A DNA stretch of 64,000 bases, taken from Bacteriovoracaceae bacterium UBA3083 (lineage in GTDB: Bacteria > Bdellovibrionota > Bacteriovoracia > Bacteriovoracales > Bacteriovoracaceae). The translations under genes were made by a program, and so were the position numbers. Positions 26,272-35,441 of this stretch are shown here, in pieces. Position 1 is the first letter of the stretch. Every line of letters begins with the position of its first letter. The stretch lies in contig DFBJ01000009.1 in assembly GCA_002366565.1 (NCBI GenBank), positions 791,673-855,672 of the forward strand. The letters run 5' to 3'. The notes beneath the pieces were generated by a model that was given only the letters and a program-made list of their open reading frames with translations, was not told the DNA's origin and searched no databases.

Positions 26272-28809
26272 ATGACGAAAGTAATTCTTAGTATTGTTTT
26301 TTCTTTGTCCATGACTTTAAAGTCTTATGCATTCCCATATTCAAATCAAGATCAAATTCAAGTATATAGAAATATTCCAGATTCACTTCTTAGTTCCGGA
26401 GCTAAAAAGTGTATGGATGCAAGTGACGAACAAGGGATCATGAGTCAGCTTAGTCAAAATCTAGGTTGCTCAAATTTTTATACAGCTGAGAATGTTTGTA
26501 ACTGTGTAGACAAATTATTTGATAAAGATAAAATCGAAGAGTTTTACTCAAGCGATATTATGGGTATATTAAATATTCAAATGCAAAATACAACATCTTT
26601 AGATGAAAATGCTTTATCTCCAGAAATACTTGTTATGTCTAAGTTAGGAAACCTTAATCGTAGCTATGATGAAATGGGGATTCCAGGGTGTACATTTGGT
26701 AATAGAGATTCTTTCTTTAGTAAATTTGAAACGGCTTACCAAACTAAAAAATCAAAATATAATAAGTCTAATACGATCTCTCCCGAAGTTCTTAATGAGC
26801 AACATCAAATCTTTAACCGTGAACTTAGAGATATTGGTGATAAAGAACCATCAAGAGCTGATTTATTAGAGATTTCAAAAAGAGTATCTGAAGAATCGGG
26901 AAGTCCTTTCTTCTTAGAAGCGAAGGTAGAAGTAGAGTATGACCTTACTAATGAAAACAATATTGTTTATCAAAATATACAAAATGAAATTATAAATGAG
27001 TACTTATCATTTCACAAAAGTGAAATTGAAAATAATATTAAGCCTGAAGATTTTGATTTAGGTAAAGCCTCTTCAAAGATAATGAAGAAGAATGGTCGTG
27101 GCGGATGTCGTAAGCTATTATCTTACGTTGGTGAAAAGAAAGAAGATGCCTTAAATAAGAAAATCTTAGAGAACTTTACAATATTCTTTCCTGATAGTTA
27201 TTTAGGTCGATCTAGTGAGGAAGATAAAGATATTAGAATGCAGACAGTTGAGTCTTCAATATCAGAATTATACTCGTCCACAGCTATGGTAGGAGCTGAA
27301 GAACATGAGAAGGATATTTTCTATTGTCAGAAGTATAATTTATTCAAAGAGCGTTCTGAAAAGATTGCTAAAAATGAGCCTTTAAAGTTACGTCTAGCGC
27401 AATTAGAGAAATTAAAGAAAGAAGATTATCTTTCCGCCTTAGAAGATTCATCTGCTTCAGATGGTAAAAATTTAGATATTGTTAATGAGCAAATCAAAAA
27501 CCTTGAAGATAAAATTATGCTAGAGTTTAGTATGAATAAAGAAGAACTCGGTTTAGCTCTTATTGGCTTCAATATTTGGAAAGTTGATAAAGGTATTGAT
27601 ACAGAGACAGATGAGAATGGTAAAATTTCATTTGTTAGTGTCGATTCATCAAAAGAGTTATCGATTACTGAAAGAATGAATAATAGATCTAAAAGTATTG
27701 AAAGAGCTCGAAATAGAAGAAATGTTTCAAATAACAGCACCTCAACTTTTGCTAGTACGTTTAGTACTGAAGCCAGCAATGATCAAGCTATTGTAAAAAA
27801 GAGATCATTGTCAAAGGTATCAAATTCTAGTGAAAGTGAAGCCTCGAGTTCTCCTGTTCAGAGTTCTAATTCTCAAAATGATAACTACTTTAATCAGATT
27901 AGAAGTGGAAGTAGCTTTAATGTAAATAGTAATACTCTCAGTAAATCTAATAATTCTGATGAAGCTAATTCATTAATTAAGGATGAAAGAGGTTCTTCAG
28001 AGAGAGATGTACTTGATAGCTATATCTCAAATCGAATTAACAAATTAAAAGAAGATAAAATTACTACTGAAAAGCAACTAAGCGATGAGCTTGCTTCAAC
28101 CAAAGAAAGTTTAGAGTTAGCAAAGCTTCGTGAAGAACTCAGAAAACAGAGTGAAGAAATAGAGAAGTTAACTAAAAGTAAAGAGGAGAGTTCTGCTATT
28201 GTAGATACTACATCTCCTAATGTTGCATCAGCTCCTGTAAGTTTCAAATCACCGCTTGCAAGTGCTTTAGATAAAACATTTATTGATAATACCTCTGACG
28301 AAGCAGTTGGAAGACAGGCCGAGACAGCAAATACTAACAGAAATACAGCATCTAGTGCAGGTTATACTCCTGGAGTCGAGCAAGCAGCCTCTACGAGTGC
28401 AGGAGCAACCCCCTCTGGGTCAAGTTCTTCTGGGCCGAGCTCGTCTTCTGAGGAAAGTTCTTCTGTATCAGGAATTAGTCTTTCTTCATTAAAGTCAATT
28501 GGTGATGATGTTCAGGTTATGGATAATTCAGTTTTAGGAGAGATTAGACCTATTGTTGTAGACGAATCTTTTGCTGAGCTTAGTGAAGATGAGAAGAGAG
28601 AGAAGATCGAAGAGCTTCTTGAGACTACTGCGGAAGAAGAAGTCTATATTGAGTTTCCTGATGGTAAGGTCTTAAAGTTCTCTAAGAAAGATGAACTTAA
28701 TAAAATTAAAAAGCCTAAAGTTAAAGCTAAAAAGGCTGAGGTTGCCAAGAAGAGAGAGACCTTTTCTTATGATAAATTAAAAGAGATTATTGATAATACA
28801 AAAGAATAA
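26272..28809 (+). CDS. large secreted protein with serine-rich linker and coiled coil
   Basis: An 845-residue protein with a signal peptide (about residues 1-20, ending SYA). The N-terminal region has clustered cysteines (KKC, LGC, NVCNC) suggesting a disulfide-bonded domain. The middle (about 150-480) is charged and helical. Residues about 490-590 and 690-740 are low complexity, rich in Ser, Asn and Thr. Residues about 590-640 form a likely coiled coil (KLREELRKQSEEIEKL). The end is lysine/glutamate-rich. No catalytic domain was recognised. It is preceded by a sigma-28-like promoter and followed by a strong terminator, so it is a single-gene unit. It could be a surface or exported structural factor. 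Confidence 0.78.
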   Translation: MTKVILSIVFSLSMTLKSYAFPYSNQDQIQVYRNIPDSLLSSGAKKCMDASDEQGIMSQLSQNLGCSNFYTAENVCNCVDKLFDKDKIEEFYSSDIMGILNIQMQNTTSLDENALSPEILVMSKLGNLNRSYDEMGIPGCTFGNRDSFFSKFETAYQTKKSKYNKSNTISPEVLNEQHQIFNRELRDIGDKEPSRADLLEISKRVSEESGSPFFLEAKVEVEYDLTNENNIVYQNIQNEIINEYLSFHKSEIENNIKPEDFDLGKASSKIMKKNGRGGCRKLLSYVGEKKEDALNKKILENFTIFFPDSYLGRSSEEDKDIRMQTVESSISELYSSTAMVGAEEHEKDIFYCQKYNLFKERSEKIAKNEPLKLRLAQLEKLKKEDYLSALEDSSASDGKNLDIVNEQIKNLEDKIMLEFSMNKEELGLALIGFNIWKVDKGIDTETDENGKISFVSVDSSKELSITERMNNRSKSIERARNRRNVSNNSTSTFASTFSTEASNDQAIVKKRSLSKVSNSSESEASSSPVQSSNSQNDNYFNQIRSGSSFNVNSNTLSKSNNSDEANSLIKDERGSSERDVLDSYISNRINKLKEDKITTEKQLSDELASTKESLELAKLREELRKQSEEIEKLTKSKEESSAIVDTTSPNVASAPVSFKSPLASALDKTFIDNTSDEAVGRQAETANTNRNTASSAGYTPGVEQAASTSAGATPSGSSSSGPSSSSEESSSVSGISLSSLKSIGDDVQVMDNSVLGEIRPIVVDESFAELSEDEKREKIEELLETTAEEEVYIEFPDGKVLKFSKKDELNKIKKPKVKAKKAEVAKKRETFSYDKLKEIIDNTKE

Positions 28810-28817
28810 TTACTGCC

Positions 28818-28846
28818 AGCTCCCTTATCTTATAGGGAGCTTTTTT
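28818..28846 (+). terminator. rho-independent terminator
   Basis: AGCTCCCT pairs with AGGGAGCT around an eight-base loop, followed by six Ts. Confidence 0.9.
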
Positions 28847-29043
28847 AATCTTTAACCTATATTTTCAACTCGTCCAAGTTTCTATTTTACCGAGGTATCA
28901 CTAGGACATTCAAATGCTACACGGTGAGCTTAGACTTGCCATTAAGTCTTTCATTTTAGGTATGTTACTTTGTCTTTAAGGGGAGAGAGTCGCTTTTTAT
29001 GATTGTACTTAGTAGATTAAAAATAAATTGTTAGGAATGGAGA
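28847..29043. other. intergenic gap without a recognised gene
   Basis: The stretch between two facing terminators has no convincing ORF. It contains a six-base-pair hairpin, AGACTT / AAGTCT, near 28930-28960. No tRNA or known riboswitch pattern was recognised; an unannotated small RNA is possible. Confidence 0.3.
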
Positions 29044-29073
29044 TAAAAAAAGCCCCCAGTTTGAACTGAGGGC
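29044..29073 (-). terminator. terminator of the lipoprotein gene
   Basis: On the minus strand GCCCTCAGT pairs with ACTGGGGGC around a four-base loop with one mismatch, followed by seven Ts. Confidence 0.85.
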
Positions 29074-29094
29074 AGTATGATTATGCAGTATTTA

Positions 29095-29733
29095 TTAGTA
29101 TCTTTTTGCTCTTTTCATTAGTTTCTTTTTAAGCTTTAGATCCATGTTGAGAAGTAGTAAGACTCCACCATTTTCACCGTCTTGATCATTACCAACTACA
29201 GAAATATTTCCTGCTTTCTCTCCACCCATGTAGTAGCTGAAAGTTGCGATTGCACCATCAATACCTAAGTCAGCAGGAACAAAGATTCCAAATACTTCTG
29301 GACCGACATATAGGCTCATGTTGTGAAAGTTCTTAATTGAGAAAGCTACTGCTGGAAGTTCTCCTGCGCTAACTCCTGGAAGAGCTCTTCCGCCAGGAAG
29401 TCTTTGTGGGTCTAAATCACCAACTCTATCATGGAACACGTCATCTAAAGAGATTGAAACTGATAGTAAAGTTCCTTCACTCTGTAGGTCTGGTGAGATT
29501 TCAATATATGAAGTAGGGTACTTAGGAATATTATATCTTAATCCCCCTTGAAGAGTCATATTCTCAACAACCATAGAGATCATGATGTTATCTTCAAGTA
29601 ATTGAACATTTGGTCCATCAATACCTTCAATCTCAATATTTGAGTTATCAGATTTACATGATGTGAATGAGAGTAGTCCTAAAAGTGATAGAAATACTAA
29701 CGAGTATTTCCTTGCGTTGATAAATGCGTTCAT
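29095..29733 (-). CDS. predicted lipoprotein of unknown function
   Basis: A 212-residue protein whose N-terminal hydrophobic segment (about 11-22) leads to a lipobox-like FTSC, with the lipidated cysteine at residue 26. The phenylalanine at -3 is unusual but tolerated. The mature part is beta-rich with an unusual Pro/Gly segment (QRLPGGRALPGVSAGELP near the middle) and ends in a strongly basic tail (KLKKKLMKRAKRY). No known family was recognised. The ribosome site TGGAGG lies just before the ATG. A weak sigma-28-like sequence lies about 40-65 bases upstream on the same strand. Confidence 0.75.
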   Translation of the reverse strand: MNAFINARKYSLVFLSLLGLLSFTSCKSDNSNIEIEGIDGPNVQLLEDNIMISMVVENMTLQGGLRYNIPKYPTSYIEISPDLQSEGTLLSVSISLDDVFHDRVGDLDPQRLPGGRALPGVSAGELPAVAFSIKNFHNMSLYVGPEVFGIFVPADLGIDGAIATFSYYMGGEKAGNISVVGNDQDGENGGVLLLLNMDLKLKKKLMKRAKRY

Positions 29734-29771
29734 TTGTCCTCCAATGAATAAATTTGCTGTGCTTAAGAACT

Positions 29772-29798
29772 TTGTCGGAAAAGATTTCCTAGTACTTA
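29772..29798 (-). promoter_or_regulatory. weak sigma-28-like promoter of the lipoprotein gene
   Basis: On the minus strand TAAGTACT, an exact 11-base spacer and TCCGACAA match the consensus at 10 of 16 positions. Confidence 0.3.
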
Positions 29799-29850
29799 AA
29801 AAAAAGAAGGCATTTTATGTTTATGGCGGGGAGTTCTTGTCGGGTAAAAT

Positions 29851-29882
29851 AGAAAAAGAGTGGAGGTATTTTCATACCTCCA
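29851..29882 (-). terminator. terminator after the 50-residue ORF
   Basis: On the minus strand TGGAGGTAT pairs with ATACCTCCA around a four-base loop, followed by CTCTTTTTCT. Confidence 0.7.
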
Positions 29883-29919
29883 CCCAAAACTGATAAGAAA
29901 GGAAAGAGTGGTTATATGG

Positions 29920-30072
29920 CTATAACGCTCTTTGTTTGGAAATGAATTGAAGAAGTAATTCCTCACAGTCTACTTCAACGCCAAGCTTCTCAAGGAGGTC
30001 TTGTTTCTCTTGAACCATTTGTTCAAGCTCTGTTAGTTCAGACAGTAGTTCAAAGCAGTTGCGAATTATCAT
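29920..30072 (-). CDS. small protein of 50 residues, helical
   Basis: A short ORF read directly from the sequence. The ATG at 30072 is preceded by GAGG at good spacing, and the stop is TAG at 29920-29922. The product starts MIIRNCFELLSELTELEQ and is almost wholly predicted helix with leucines at heptad-like spacing and two cysteines, suggesting a small coiled-coil protein. It stands between two terminators, its own (29851-29882) and that of the suf operon, which supports an independent transcription unit. No family was recognised. Moderate confidence, because short ORFs can arise by chance. Confidence 0.55.
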   Translation of the reverse strand: MIIRNCFELLSELTELEQMVQEKQDLLEKLGVEVDCEELLLQFISKQRAL

Positions 30073-30141
30073 AATTACCTCAGATCAATATTGTTTGATA
30101 GGTGAAACTATTATATGTCATATTAAACTAAAGTCAAGCGT

Positions 30142-30176
30142 ATAAAAAAAGCACTTTGAAAAAGTGCTCTTTTTAT
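30142..30176. terminator. terminator of the suf operon, possibly bidirectional
   Basis: AGCACTTT pairs with AAAGTGCT around a three-base loop. A seven-base A run flanks the left side, giving U-rich RNA on the minus strand, and TTTTT flanks the right. Confidence 0.85.
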
Positions 30177-30195
30177 TAATAAATAGATTTATGGC

Positions 30196-30750
30196 TTAGT
30201 AGCTTGGTGCGATATAAACATCTATATCAGGGTTGTACTCATCTCTGAGTATACCTTTGATGGCCTCTAGTGTACCTGTTGTTGAAGAGGGGCAAGTTCC
30301 ACATGCACCTTGGTATTGTACAAGTAGAATATTATCTTCAAAAGAAATTGTTTGAATATCTCCACCGTCTCCTTGAAGTCCAGGTCTAATTGTTTTATCG
30401 AGAATGGCCTCTATCTCTTTTAACTCAGGAGTTAAGTTCGCTCTTCGCTCTGCTTCTGGATCAGGATCAAAGTAGTTTGGATCATGTTTTGGGTACTCGG
30501 TGTTAATGTATTCCATAATAGATGGCTCCATTGATTCCCAGTCTTCATACCCAAATTTAGTAATTGTAATTACATTGTCATAGAAGTGAAGCTGATCAAC
30601 GCCTCTTACAGTAAATAGTGTAAGTGCTAAATTATTGTCTCCACAATCCATTGGTGATCTATAGCTTGAGTTACCTTCAATCTTTACAGGTTTATCTAAT
30701 ATAAACTTTAGTGCATTAGGGTTTGGTGTTGGTTGGATTTGAATGTCCAT
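30196..30750 (-). CDS. Nfu-type iron-sulfur cluster carrier
   Basis: A 184-residue protein with an N-terminal Nfu scaffold domain (IQPTPNPNALKF, residues 4-15) and a C-terminal NifU-like domain (about 108-180). The latter has LQGDGGDI and the cluster-binding CGTC motif. The family carries [4Fe-4S] clusters from the assembly machinery to target apoproteins in the cytoplasm. It is the last gene of the suf operon, 14 bases after sufS. The two-domain form resembles NfuA and mitochondrial Nfu1. It probably replaces an A-type carrier here, since no SufA gene is present in the cluster. Confidence 0.92.
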   Translation of the reverse strand: MDIQIQPTPNPNALKFILDKPVKIEGNSSYRSPMDCGDNNLALTLFTVRGVDQLHFYDNVITITKFGYEDWESMEPSIMEYINTEYPKHDPNYFDPDPEAERRANLTPELKEIEAILDKTIRPGLQGDGGDIQTISFEDNILLVQYQGACGTCPSSTTGTLEAIKGILRDEYNPDIDVYIAPSY

Positions 30751-30764
30751 AATATCCTCTTATT

Positions 30765-31988
30765 TTATAAAAATTCTTTTGTTTTGATTATGCCTGCAAC
30801 TAGTGCATCAACTTCTTCTTTAGTGTTATATACAGAAAAAGAAGCTCTTGTTGTCGCTGGAATATTAAATCTCTTCATCAACGGCTGAGTACAGTGGTGT
30901 CCTGTTCTTACTGCAATTCCTTGTCTATCTAGGAGCGTCCCGATGTCGTGTGGATGAGCACCATCAATTGTAAATGAAATAACAGATGTCTTTTCTTTAG
31001 ACGTACCGATGATTGTAAGGCCTTCAATTTGTGAGAGCTTTTCTGTCGCGTATACAAGTAATTCATGTTCCCAAGCCTTAATTTTATCAAGTCCGATTTC
31101 TTCTATGTAATCAATAGCAGCTTTAAGAGCAATAACACCTGCAATATGAGGAGTTCCAGCTTCAAACTTGTGAGGTAAATCGTTATAGGTTGTCTTCTCA
31201 AAAGTTACAACATCAATCATGTCTCCACCACCTTGGTATGGAGGCATTTTATTCAGTAGATCTTCTTTTCCATAAAGAACACCAACTCCTGTTGGACCAA
31301 ACATTTTGTGTGCACTGAAAGCAAGGAAATCACAGTCGAGATCCTGTACATCGATTTTCTCATGAGAGATCGACTGTGCTGCATCTACAACATAAATTGC
31401 TCCAACATCATGAGCAAGTTTAATCATTTCTTTTATAGGATTTATTGTCCCTAATGAATTTGAAATATGATTAGTTGCAACTATAGCAACTTTGTCATTT
31501 AGAAGCTTCTTGTAAGCATCTTGATCTATCTCACCAAGGTCATTAACAGGTATTTCTATAACTTTTGCGCCAACTTCTTCGGCAACCATTTGCCAAGGAA
31601 CTATATTTGAGTGGTGCTCAAGCGTAGAAAGAAGAATTTGGTCGCCAGCTTTTAAAAACTTACGACCATATGAAGAGGCGACAAGATTGAGTGACTCCGT
31701 TGTTCCTTTTGTGAATATAACTTGATAGTCATTTTCAGCATTGATAAAACTCTGGATACACGTTCTTGTCGCTTCATATTTAACCGTGCCCATTTCACTG
31801 AGATAGTGTACACCTCTATGAATATTCGCTGCTTCATTTGAGTAGTGCTGATTTAGGGCATCGATAACTGGAGCACATTTTAATGTACTTGCAGCATTGT
31901 CTAAATATATTAATGGCTTCTCATGAACAGTTCTTGCTAGTTCTGGGAAGTCATTTCGAATTTTACTTATATCAAAATTATCTATCAT
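30765..31988 (-). CDS. sufS: cysteine desulfurase SufS
   Basis: A 407-residue PLP enzyme that removes sulfur from cysteine to give alanine and a persulfide for cluster assembly. Lys228 in SAHKMFGPTG binds PLP and Cys366 in RTGHHCTQP carries the persulfide, the class II (SufS/CsdA) arrangement. The DNAAST motif is at 30-35. The length equals that of E. coli SufS (406). Its ATG overlaps the sufD stop by four bases (ATGA), indicating translational coupling. No SufE or SufU partner gene is present in the operon, so the sulfur acceptor must be encoded elsewhere. Confidence 0.96.
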   Translation of the reverse strand: MIDNFDISKIRNDFPELARTVHEKPLIYLDNAASTLKCAPVIDALNQHYSNEAANIHRGVHYLSEMGTVKYEATRTCIQSFINAENDYQVIFTKGTTESLNLVASSYGRKFLKAGDQILLSTLEHHSNIVPWQMVAEEVGAKVIEIPVNDLGEIDQDAYKKLLNDKVAIVATNHISNSLGTINPIKEMIKLAHDVGAIYVVDAAQSISHEKIDVQDLDCDFLAFSAHKMFGPTGVGVLYGKEDLLNKMPPYQGGGDMIDVVTFEKTTYNDLPHKFEAGTPHIAGVIALKAAIDYIEEIGLDKIKAWEHELLVYATEKLSQIEGLTIIGTSKEKTSVISFTIDGAHPHDIGTLLDRQGIAVRTGHHCTQPLMKRFNIPATTRASFSVYNTKEEVDALVAGIIKTKEFL

Positions 31989-33241
31989 TCTAGGCCTTGA
32001 TCCATATGTTCAAATACAGTTTTTTCAAATGATTCAAATAAGACATTTGATAAGTATTCTTCAATTTCTTGATCTTCTATTTTTATGATTGCATCCGCGC
32101 AGTAAGCATGAATTAAAAGCTTTTGAGCTCTTTCTTTGCTAAGACCTCTTGATTGCAAATAAAAGGCCTCTTCATCACTCATCTGACCAACAGTTGCACC
32201 GTGAGCACACTTTACGTCATCAGCATAAACTTCTAGCTGAGGTCTTGTGTCAACATGAGCCTTCTTAGTTAAAAGAAGGTTCTTATTTAATTGCTCTGAA
32301 TTAACTTTCTGTGCATCTTGGGCAACTAGTACTTTTCCTGTGAAGATTCCACGTGAACTATCATCTAGTACACCTTTAAATAGCTGAGAGCTATCTGTGT
32401 GAGCTGCAACATGATTGATTAATGAAAAGTTATCACAGTGTTGATTTCCTGAAAGAGTATAAAGCCCATCTACTGAACTCTCTGCTCCTGACTCAAGAAG
32501 TGCAACATTTAGATTATGTCTTGCTTTTAGAGCTCCTGTATTAAAAGTAAAACTCTTAAAGCTAGAATCTCTTTTTAACACTGCATTTACGCTACCAGCA
32601 TGAAAAGCTAGGTTTCCTTCTGTTTGTACCTTTATATGCTTTGCTTTAGCTCCAGCATCAAGGTCAAAGTTAGAAACTGTTACTTGGTTGTATTTTACTT
32701 CATCTTCACCTGTGTAGATTTCTACAAAGTTTACTTCAGCATGACTTTCCATCTTTACGTGAATTCTTGGAGTTGAAAATGCATCCTCACAATTACTTTC
32801 GTGAATAATTGTAAAAGGCTTATTTAAAACAAAGCTCTTTTCTACTTTGATGCTAATAACCTTATTGTTCACTGTCGCATTCAACATACCAAAAATATCT
32901 TTCTGGTCATCTGAGTAGTCAGCTTCTGTAAGTTGATCTGCTGAGACTTCAGTTAATGAAATTTCTTTTGGAAGTTTAGTCTTTTCACTTAGTAACGTTC
33001 CATTAGAAAAGTAAAGGCCATAGTCACCAAGGAAGCTTACTTCCTTTTGTACCTGACTTACTTCAGCTATCTTAAAGTTCTCTGGAAGTACATCCGTCAA
33101 CTTTGTATAAAGCCAATCTTCCATCTTAGTATGTGGAAGACCTCTTTCTTTAAAGAAGTTTAATGAAGACTTTTGAACTGAGCTTGTTGCTAGTGTCGTT
33201 AAGTTTTCAATATAGTTTTCTGTTAATTCATTTATTTTCAT
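31985..33241 (-). CDS. sufD: Fe-S cluster assembly protein SufD
   Basis: A 418-residue member of the SufB/SufD family. The C-terminal two thirds form the family's beta-helix core (KCAHGATVGQMSDEEAFYLQSRGL at about 350-375). The N-terminus has KMEDWLYT, a frequent SufD feature. With SufB and SufC it forms the SufBC2D scaffold that builds [4Fe-4S] clusters in the cytoplasm. The conserved histidine and cysteine near CAHGA correspond to scaffold residues. It lies eight bases downstream of sufC and overlaps sufS by four bases. Confidence is high from both sequence and gene order. Confidence 0.95.
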   Translation of the reverse strand: MKINELTENYIENLTTLATSSVQKSSLNFFKERGLPHTKMEDWLYTKLTDVLPENFKIAEVSQVQKEVSFLGDYGLYFSNGTLLSEKTKLPKEISLTEVSADQLTEADYSDDQKDIFGMLNATVNNKVISIKVEKSFVLNKPFTIIHESNCEDAFSTPRIHVKMESHAEVNFVEIYTGEDEVKYNQVTVSNFDLDAGAKAKHIKVQTEGNLAFHAGSVNAVLKRDSSFKSFTFNTGALKARHNLNVALLESGAESSVDGLYTLSGNQHCDNFSLINHVAAHTDSSQLFKGVLDDSSRGIFTGKVLVAQDAQKVNSEQLNKNLLLTKKAHVDTRPQLEVYADDVKCAHGATVGQMSDEEAFYLQSRGLSKERAQKLLIHAYCADAIIKIEDQEIEEYLSNVLFESFEKTVFEHMDQGLE

Positions 33242-33249
33242 TTTAAACC

Positions 33250-34002
33250 TTACTTGATTAACCAGTCGTAACCTTTAGCTTCTAGTTCTAGAGCGAGCTC
33301 TTTTCCACCAGATTTGATTATTTTACCTTCATAAAGAACGTGAACATGATCAGGCACAATATAATCAAGTAGTCTTTGGTAGTGAGTCACTAAGACAACA
33401 GCGTTGAATCTATTCTTAAGTGCATTTACACCCTTAGCAACAATCTTCAAGGCATCAATGTCTAGACCAGAATCTGTTTCGTCTAAAAGTGATAGTCTTG
33501 GATTTAATACTGCCATTTGAAGAATTTCATTTTTCTTCTTTTCCCCACCTGAGAAACCTGTGTTTACCGGTCTATCAAGAAATTCTTCTCTCATTTCTAG
33601 TAACTCAAGCTTTGGCATTAAGAACGCTCTAAAGTCTGCTTCGTTCATTTCAGCAGCACCCTGAGACTTTGATACCTCATTGAAAGATTCATGTAAGAAG
33701 TTAAAGTTTGTTACTCCTGGGATTTCAATAGGGTATTGAAAGCCTAGGAAGATTCCATTCTTTGCTCTTTCATCAGCCTCAAGAGAGAATAGGTCTGTAT
33801 TCTTACCGTTAACGTTATAGTCAATAGAGCCTTCAGTTACTTCAAATGCAGGGTGACCAGCTATAACTTTCGAAAGAGTACTCTTTCCTGAACCGTTTGG
33901 TCCCATAATCGCATGTACTTCACCGGCCTTAATAGTTAAGTCGATACCTTTTAAAATATCTTTTCCTTCAACTTTTGCATGTAAGTTTTTAATTTCAATC
34001 AT
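33250..34002 (-). CDS. sufC: Fe-S cluster assembly ATPase SufC
   Basis: A 250-residue ABC-type ATPase. The Walker A motif GPNGSGKST is at residues 34-42, the signature sequence appears as FSGGEKKKNE, and Walker B is LSLLDETDSGLD, followed by the switch histidine in VTHYQRLL. These are the characteristic SufC forms. It binds SufB and SufD and uses ATP hydrolysis to remodel the scaffold. It has no membrane domain and is not a transporter. It sits between sufB (11 bases) and sufD (8 bases). Confidence 0.97.
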   Translation of the reverse strand: MIEIKNLHAKVEGKDILKGIDLTIKAGEVHAIMGPNGSGKSTLSKVIAGHPAFEVTEGSIDYNVNGKNTDLFSLEADERAKNGIFLGFQYPIEIPGVTNFNFLHESFNEVSKSQGAAEMNEADFRAFLMPKLELLEMREEFLDRPVNTGFSGGEKKKNEILQMAVLNPRLSLLDETDSGLDIDALKIVAKGVNALKNRFNAVVLVTHYQRLLDYIVPDHVHVLYEGKIIKSGGKELALELEAKGYDWLIK

Positions 34003-34013
34003 TTTATTATTCC

Positions 34014-35441
34014 TTATCCAATCGAATTTTCTAATTTCATTTCAATTAACTTAACGGCCTCTACAGAGAACTCTAATGGGAGTTCTTTAAATACGTCTGA
34101 ACAGAATCCGTTAACAATCATGGAGATACATTTCTCCATATCCATTCCTCTTTGTTGTAAATAGAAGAGTTGGTCTTCACTGATTTTTGAAGTTGATGCC
34201 TCATGCTCTACCGTTGCTGTATTATTTTTTACATCAATGTATGGGAATGTGTTGGCCGCACATTTATCACCAACGAGCATAGAGTCACACTGAGAGTAGT
34301 TTCTCGCTCCCGTTGCTGATGGCATAACTTTTACTAATCCACGGTAATTATTTTCAGATTGTTCAGCAGAAATACCTTTAGAGATAATAGTACTTCTGGT
34401 GTTCTTTCCGATGTGAACCATTTTAGTTCCAGTGTCTGCCTGCATTTTGTTATTTGTTAATGCTACAGAGTAGAAAGCCCCTTGAGAGTTATCACCAATT
34501 AAGTTACAACTAGGGTATTTCCATGTAATTGCTGAACCTGCTTCAACTTGTGTCCATGAGATTTTAGAATTTCGTCCAAGGCAGTTTCCACGCTTAGTTA
34601 CAAAATTGTAAATTCCACCAAGACCATCTTTATTACCGGCATACCAGTTTTGTACTGTTGAATATTTTACTTCAGCATCGTCTAAAGCGACAATTTCTAC
34701 GATTGCAGCGTGAAGTTGATTCTCATCCCTTTGAGGAGCAGTACAACCTTCTAGGTAGTTCACGTAAGAACCTTTCTCAGCAACAATAAGAGTTCTCTCA
34801 AATTGTCCTGTCTCTTTCGCATTAATTCTAAAGTATGTTGATAAGTCCATTGGACACGTTACACCTTCCGGAATATACACAAAAGACCCATCAGAGAATA
34901 CTGCTGCATTAAGTGCTGCATAGAAGTTATCTGCAGGAGGTACAACTGAACCTAGGTATTTCTTTACTAGTTCAGGATATTCTTTTACTGCTTCTGAAAT
35001 TGAACAAAAGATAACTCCGACTTTCTCTAGATCTTCTCTGTAAGTTGTTGCTACTGAAACACTATCAAATACAGCATCTACAGCAACACCTGAGATTCTC
35101 TTTTGTTCTGTTAAAGGAATTCCAAGTTTTTCAAATGTTGCTAAAAGCTCAGGATCTACTTCATCTAAACTTGATAAAGCTTCCTTCTTCTTTGGCACTG
35201 AGTAGTAGTATAGATCTTCAAAGTCTATTGCTGGAATATCTAACTTTGCCCAATTTGGAGTCTTTAATGTTCTCCAGAGCCTATAGGCCTTTAGTCTATA
35301 GTTTAATAGCCATTCTGGTTCTTCTTTCTTTTTAGAGATTAGACGTACGATGTCTTCATTAAGACCTTTTGGAAACTCTTCAGTTTCTATGTCTGTATAA
35401 AAGCCGTACTTATACTCTTCTGATAGTATTTCTTCGCTCAT
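34014..35441 (-). CDS. sufB: Fe-S cluster assembly scaffold SufB
   Basis: A 475-residue scaffold protein, slightly shorter than the E. coli protein (495). Typical SufB blocks are present: LPEGVTCPMDLSTYFRIN-type (as IPEGVTCPMDLSTYF), NYLEGCTAP, KRGNCLGRNSKISWTQVE and the EHEASTSKISEDQLFYLQQRG region. The cysteine in LEGCTAP matches the position known to receive persulfide sulfur in E. coli SufB. With SufC and SufD it assembles [4Fe-4S] clusters. Its start overlaps the stop of the Rrf2 regulator gene by four bases, so expression of regulator and scaffold is coupled. Confidence 0.97.
   Translation of the reverse strand: MSEEILSEEYKYGFYTDIETEEFPKGLNEDIVRLISKKKEEPEWLLNYRLKAYRLWRTLKTPNWAKLDIPAIDFEDLYYYSVPKKKEALSSLDEVDPELLATFEKLGIPLTEQKRISGVAVDAVFDSVSVATTYREDLEKVGVIFCSISEAVKEYPELVKKYLGSVVPPADNFYAALNAAVFSDGSFVYIPEGVTCPMDLSTYFRINAKETGQFERTLIVAEKGSYVNYLEGCTAPQRDENQLHAAIVEIVALDDAEVKYSTVQNWYAGNKDGLGGIYNFVTKRGNCLGRNSKISWTQVEAGSAITWKYPSCNLIGDNSQGAFYSVALTNNKMQADTGTKMVHIGKNTRSTIISKGISAEQSENNYRGLVKVMPSATGARNYSQCDSMLVGDKCAANTFPYIDVKNNTATVEHEASTSKISEDQLFYLQQRGMDMEKCISMIVNGFCSDVFKELPLEFSVEAVKLIEMKLENSIG

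Noticed and set aside
28914..28979. 21-codon ORF in the gene-free interval
   Set aside because: No ribosome site and too short to support without other evidence.
29663..29893. 76-codon plus-strand ORF
   Set aside because: It covers the lipoprotein signal region and a terminator stem on the other strand and has no supporting features.
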